DNA from: Prevotellaceae bacterium
Lineage (GTDB): Bacteria; Bacteroidota; Bacteroidia; Bacteroidales; Paludibacteraceae
Direction: 5' to 3'
Length of the DNA: 8,221 nucleotides
NCBI GenBank assembly: GCA_031290375.1
Contig: JAITNR010000176.1
Location: 1-8,221 of the forward strand
Of the stretch, positions 7,221 through 8,221 are shown in pieces (positions within the stretch are counted from its first letter, which is position 1; every line of letters begins with the position of its first letter). The notes beneath the pieces are model-generated. The model saw nothing but the letters and a program-made list of their open reading frames with translations. It was not told the origin of the DNA and searched no databases. The position numbers were made by a program, and so were the translations under genes.

Positions 7221-7228
7221 CAAAGTTA
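7221..7228 (-). promoter_or_regulatory. Bacteroidetes -7 box upstream of the thioesterase gene
   Basis: The minus strand reads TAACTTTG followed by C, an exact TAnnTTTG match, 95 bp upstream of ATG 7125. No TTTG is seen at the right distance for -33. It would give a leader of about 90 bases. Confidence 0.45.
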
Positions 7229-7277
7229 CTATTTTTTATTTGAATGGGATAAAGCCTGCATATTTTGTACAACGCCA

Positions 7278-7285
7278 CAAAGATA
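7278..7285 (-). promoter_or_regulatory. Second candidate -7 box upstream of the thioesterase gene
   Basis: The minus strand reads TATCTTTG followed by TGGCG, another exact TAnnTTTG match, 57 bp further upstream than the first. The -33 element is unclear. Either box, or both in tandem, could drive the minus-strand operon. Both place transcription start downstream of ATG 7278 and so favour the short thioesterase. Confidence 0.4.
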
Positions 7286-7520
7286 ACGGGAAGGGAAAGA
7301 GCTTTTTTAAAGTTGATACCCCTTTAAAATCGGCAATAATAGAAGATAACTATGATTATGCAATAGAAGTCGTACAGTAGCCGCTTCCAGTGATGACGAT
7401 TACACTGAAAATATGATTTACGGCAATTACACAGATGATACTGTAACGCTTTTTTAGGATAGGACACAACTTTTCATCCTCACTTTTGACTGTTAAGACG
7501 AAAATTTTGTGAAAAAATAC
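7286..7520. other. Intergenic stretch with no convincing gene
   Basis: I find no gene here. A plus-strand frame from 7356 to the TAG at 7455-7457 reads a protein-like, acidic tail (VAASSDDDYTENMIYGNYTD...), and the frame just before it (ending at TAG 7378) is open for about 35 codons. This might be the frameshifted end of a decayed gene, but it is too short to name. A weak inverted repeat CAGTG/CACTG lies near 7388-7407. Confidence 0.3.
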
Positions 7521-7551
7521 TTGTGCAATTCATTTTTTATGTTTACCTTTG
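7521..7551 (+). promoter_or_regulatory. Bacteroidetes-type promoter (TTG / TACCTTTG, 20-bp spacing)
   Basis: TTG (7521-7523) is followed after 20 bp by TACCTTTG (7544-7551). This is an exact -7 box with the favoured spacing and the best promoter in the window. Transcription would start near 7558 and run through an AT-rich leader of about 40 bases to ATG 7599, then into the (CA)n tract. Confidence 0.65.
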
Positions 7552-7598
7552 CATTCTATTTTAAACTTAAATAGATTTTAATTAACAATTAACCCAAC

Positions 7599-7796
<198 letters not shown>

Positions 7797-7910
7797 TAAA
7801 AAACAATCATTTACGCAAGAAATCCCAACTAATTTTTTTTAGAGAAAGTCGGAGAAAATTCACGGTAACTTCGAACGGAATATCATCTCTTTCGAGGGTT
7901 TTTTGTTGCG

Positions 7911-7999
7911 TTCCGCAATCAAGAATGACTTACAAAGAGGGAATGCGGAATCAATCTGGAATTTTTTCAGATTGGTTCGTTACGACAGCAAAGAGGGAA
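7911..7999 (+). repeat. Nested inverted and direct repeats
   Basis: Three elements overlap here. TTCCGCAATC (7911-7920) and GAATGCGGAA (7941-7950) pair at nine of ten positions. GAATCAATCTG (7948-7958) pairs with CAGATTGGTTC (7968-7978) with one G-U, around a 9-base loop. CAAAGAGGGAA occurs at 7933-7943 and again at 7989-7999, each followed closely by CGGAA. The first two share bases and so would be mutually exclusive RNA structures. No known riboswitch or RNA family is recognised. Confidence 0.5.
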
Positions 8000-8009
8000 C
8001 GGAAACAAC

Positions 8010-8141
8010 CGATTTTCCCCGCAAGAATTTACATGCCCATCGGGATAAATTTCCATACCCATCCGGCAAAATTTGCATGGGCATGGAAAAAAAATTGCAT
8101 GAGGGAGAAAATTTGCTTGCATACCCATCCGCATATACTTA
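8010..8141 (+). repeat. Degenerate tandem array with 22-bp period
   Basis: CAT begins units at 8032, 8054, 8076, 8098 and 8120, exactly 22 bp apart. Most units run CAT-R-CCCATC-SGG, then an A-rich stretch, then AAATTT. CATACCCATCCG is identical in units 2 and 5 (8054 and 8120), and CATGCCCATCGG begins unit 1. Units 3 and 4 carry GGG on this strand (CATGGGCATGG, CATGAGGGAG), and ATGGGCATG in unit 3 is the exact reverse complement of CATGCCCAT in unit 1. A more degenerate unit keeping AATTT lies at 8010-8031. There are no spacers, so it is not CRISPR. The period is two helical turns, as in iteron or multi-site regulator arrays. Confidence 0.75.
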
Positions 8142-8143
8142 TG
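8112..8143 (+). promoter_or_regulatory. Candidate promoter for the gene starting at the window's edge
   Basis: TTTG (8112-8115) and TACTTATG (8136-8143) are separated by 20 bp. The -33 element is exact and the -7 element has one mismatch to TAnnTTTG. It sits in the last two units of the 22-bp array. Transcription would start near 8150, giving a leader of about 70 bases. Confidence 0.35.
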
Positions 8144-8183
8144 ATAGACAAGAAATACAATTTATGATTTATACTAAAAAATA

Positions 8184-8216
8184 ATGTTCAACAACCAAAG
8201 GAAAAACCGGAGGTAA
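8184..8216 (+). CDS. Possible 10-codon leader peptide
   Basis: ATG 8184 opens MFNNQRKNRR and stops at TAA 8214-8216. The last codons (CGG AGG) form the Shine-Dalgarno site of the presumed next gene, and the stop lies 3 bases before its likely start. This could give translational coupling, but a frame this short is easily fortuitous. Confidence 0.2.
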   Translation: MFNNQRKNRR

Positions 8217-8221
8217 AAAAT
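8209..8221 (+). promoter_or_regulatory. Ribosome binding site and probable start of the next gene
   Basis: GGAGG (8209-8213) is a strong Shine-Dalgarno sequence, unusual in this window. It is followed after six bases by AT at 8220-8221, the last bases given. If the next base is G, a gene starts at 8220 with ideal spacing. Confidence 0.6.

Noticed and set aside
7126..7278. N-terminal extension of the thioesterase to ATG 7278.
   Set aside because: The 51 residues do not look like the hotdog family, and two exact promoter boxes lie within or just above the segment, so the region is treated as leader DNA.
8010..8141. Repeat array considered as CRISPR.
   Set aside because: Units are contiguous and degenerate with no unique spacers, and no cas genes are nearby.
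7903..8184. A 93-codon frame starting at TTG 7903.
   Set aside because: It has no ATG, no ribosome site, overlaps the other open frame, and much of it is the 22-bp array read in shifting frames. No family resemblance was seen.

Overview
The window looks like Bacteroidetes (order Bacteroidales) chromosome. It is AT-rich, most genes have no strong Shine-Dalgarno site, and several genes have the phylum's promoter signature (TAnnTTTG at -7, in one case with TTG about 20 bp upstream). The protein families present (a GT2 C-terminus of the type common in Bacteroidetes polysaccharide loci, a DUF4251-like exported protein, and the remains of a 'MKFYNRE' ATPase) agree with this. Species cannot be named from the sequence.

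Bases 1-5116, plus strand: the 3' end of a cell-surface polysaccharide cluster. It holds a truncated GT2 glycosyltransferase, a GNAT-type acyltransferase, a NodB-fold polysaccharide deacetylase, a GT4 glycosyltransferase and a GT-C-like polytopic membrane protein, packed with overlaps or gaps of 4-12 bp. The exception is a 223-bp gap before the GT4 gene, which holds a stem-loop and a 44-codon scar of an AAA ATPase gene reduced to its two ends. Together the genes would assemble a surface glycan, decorate it by acylation or deacetylation, and extend or transfer it at the membrane.

Bases 5113-5133: a perfect 8-bp stem with a 5-base loop contains the stop codons of both converging genes and probably ends transcription in both directions.

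Bases 5130-7285, minus strand: a small operon read right to left. It contains a hotdog acyl-CoA thioesterase, a P-loop protein resembling the KamB subunit of the lysine 5,6-aminomutase reactivase (10-bp overlap with the thioesterase), and a secreted DUF4251-like protein. Promoter boxes suggest that the first and last of these start well inside their longest open frames.

Bases 7286-8221: more than 900 bp with no conserved gene, and the most unusual part of the window. A good plus-strand promoter leads into a short ORF interrupted by (CA)26. As sequenced this ORF stops soon after the tract. Loss of one CA unit (or gain of two) would join it to a frame that stays open to 8167, giving about 188 residues; the third frame stops immediately. 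This is the arrangement expected of a slipped-strand contingency locus, although the downstream peptide is not recognised. After the tract come a (CG)-rich palindrome, paired direct and inverted repeats, and a degenerate 22-bp-period tandem array (CAT at 8032, 8054, 8076, 8098 and 8120). A second candidate promoter and a strong GGAGG site follow, placed so that a gene very probably begins at base 8220, at the window's edge. The region may be a phase-variable gene or a long, structured, variable 5' control region for that next gene.
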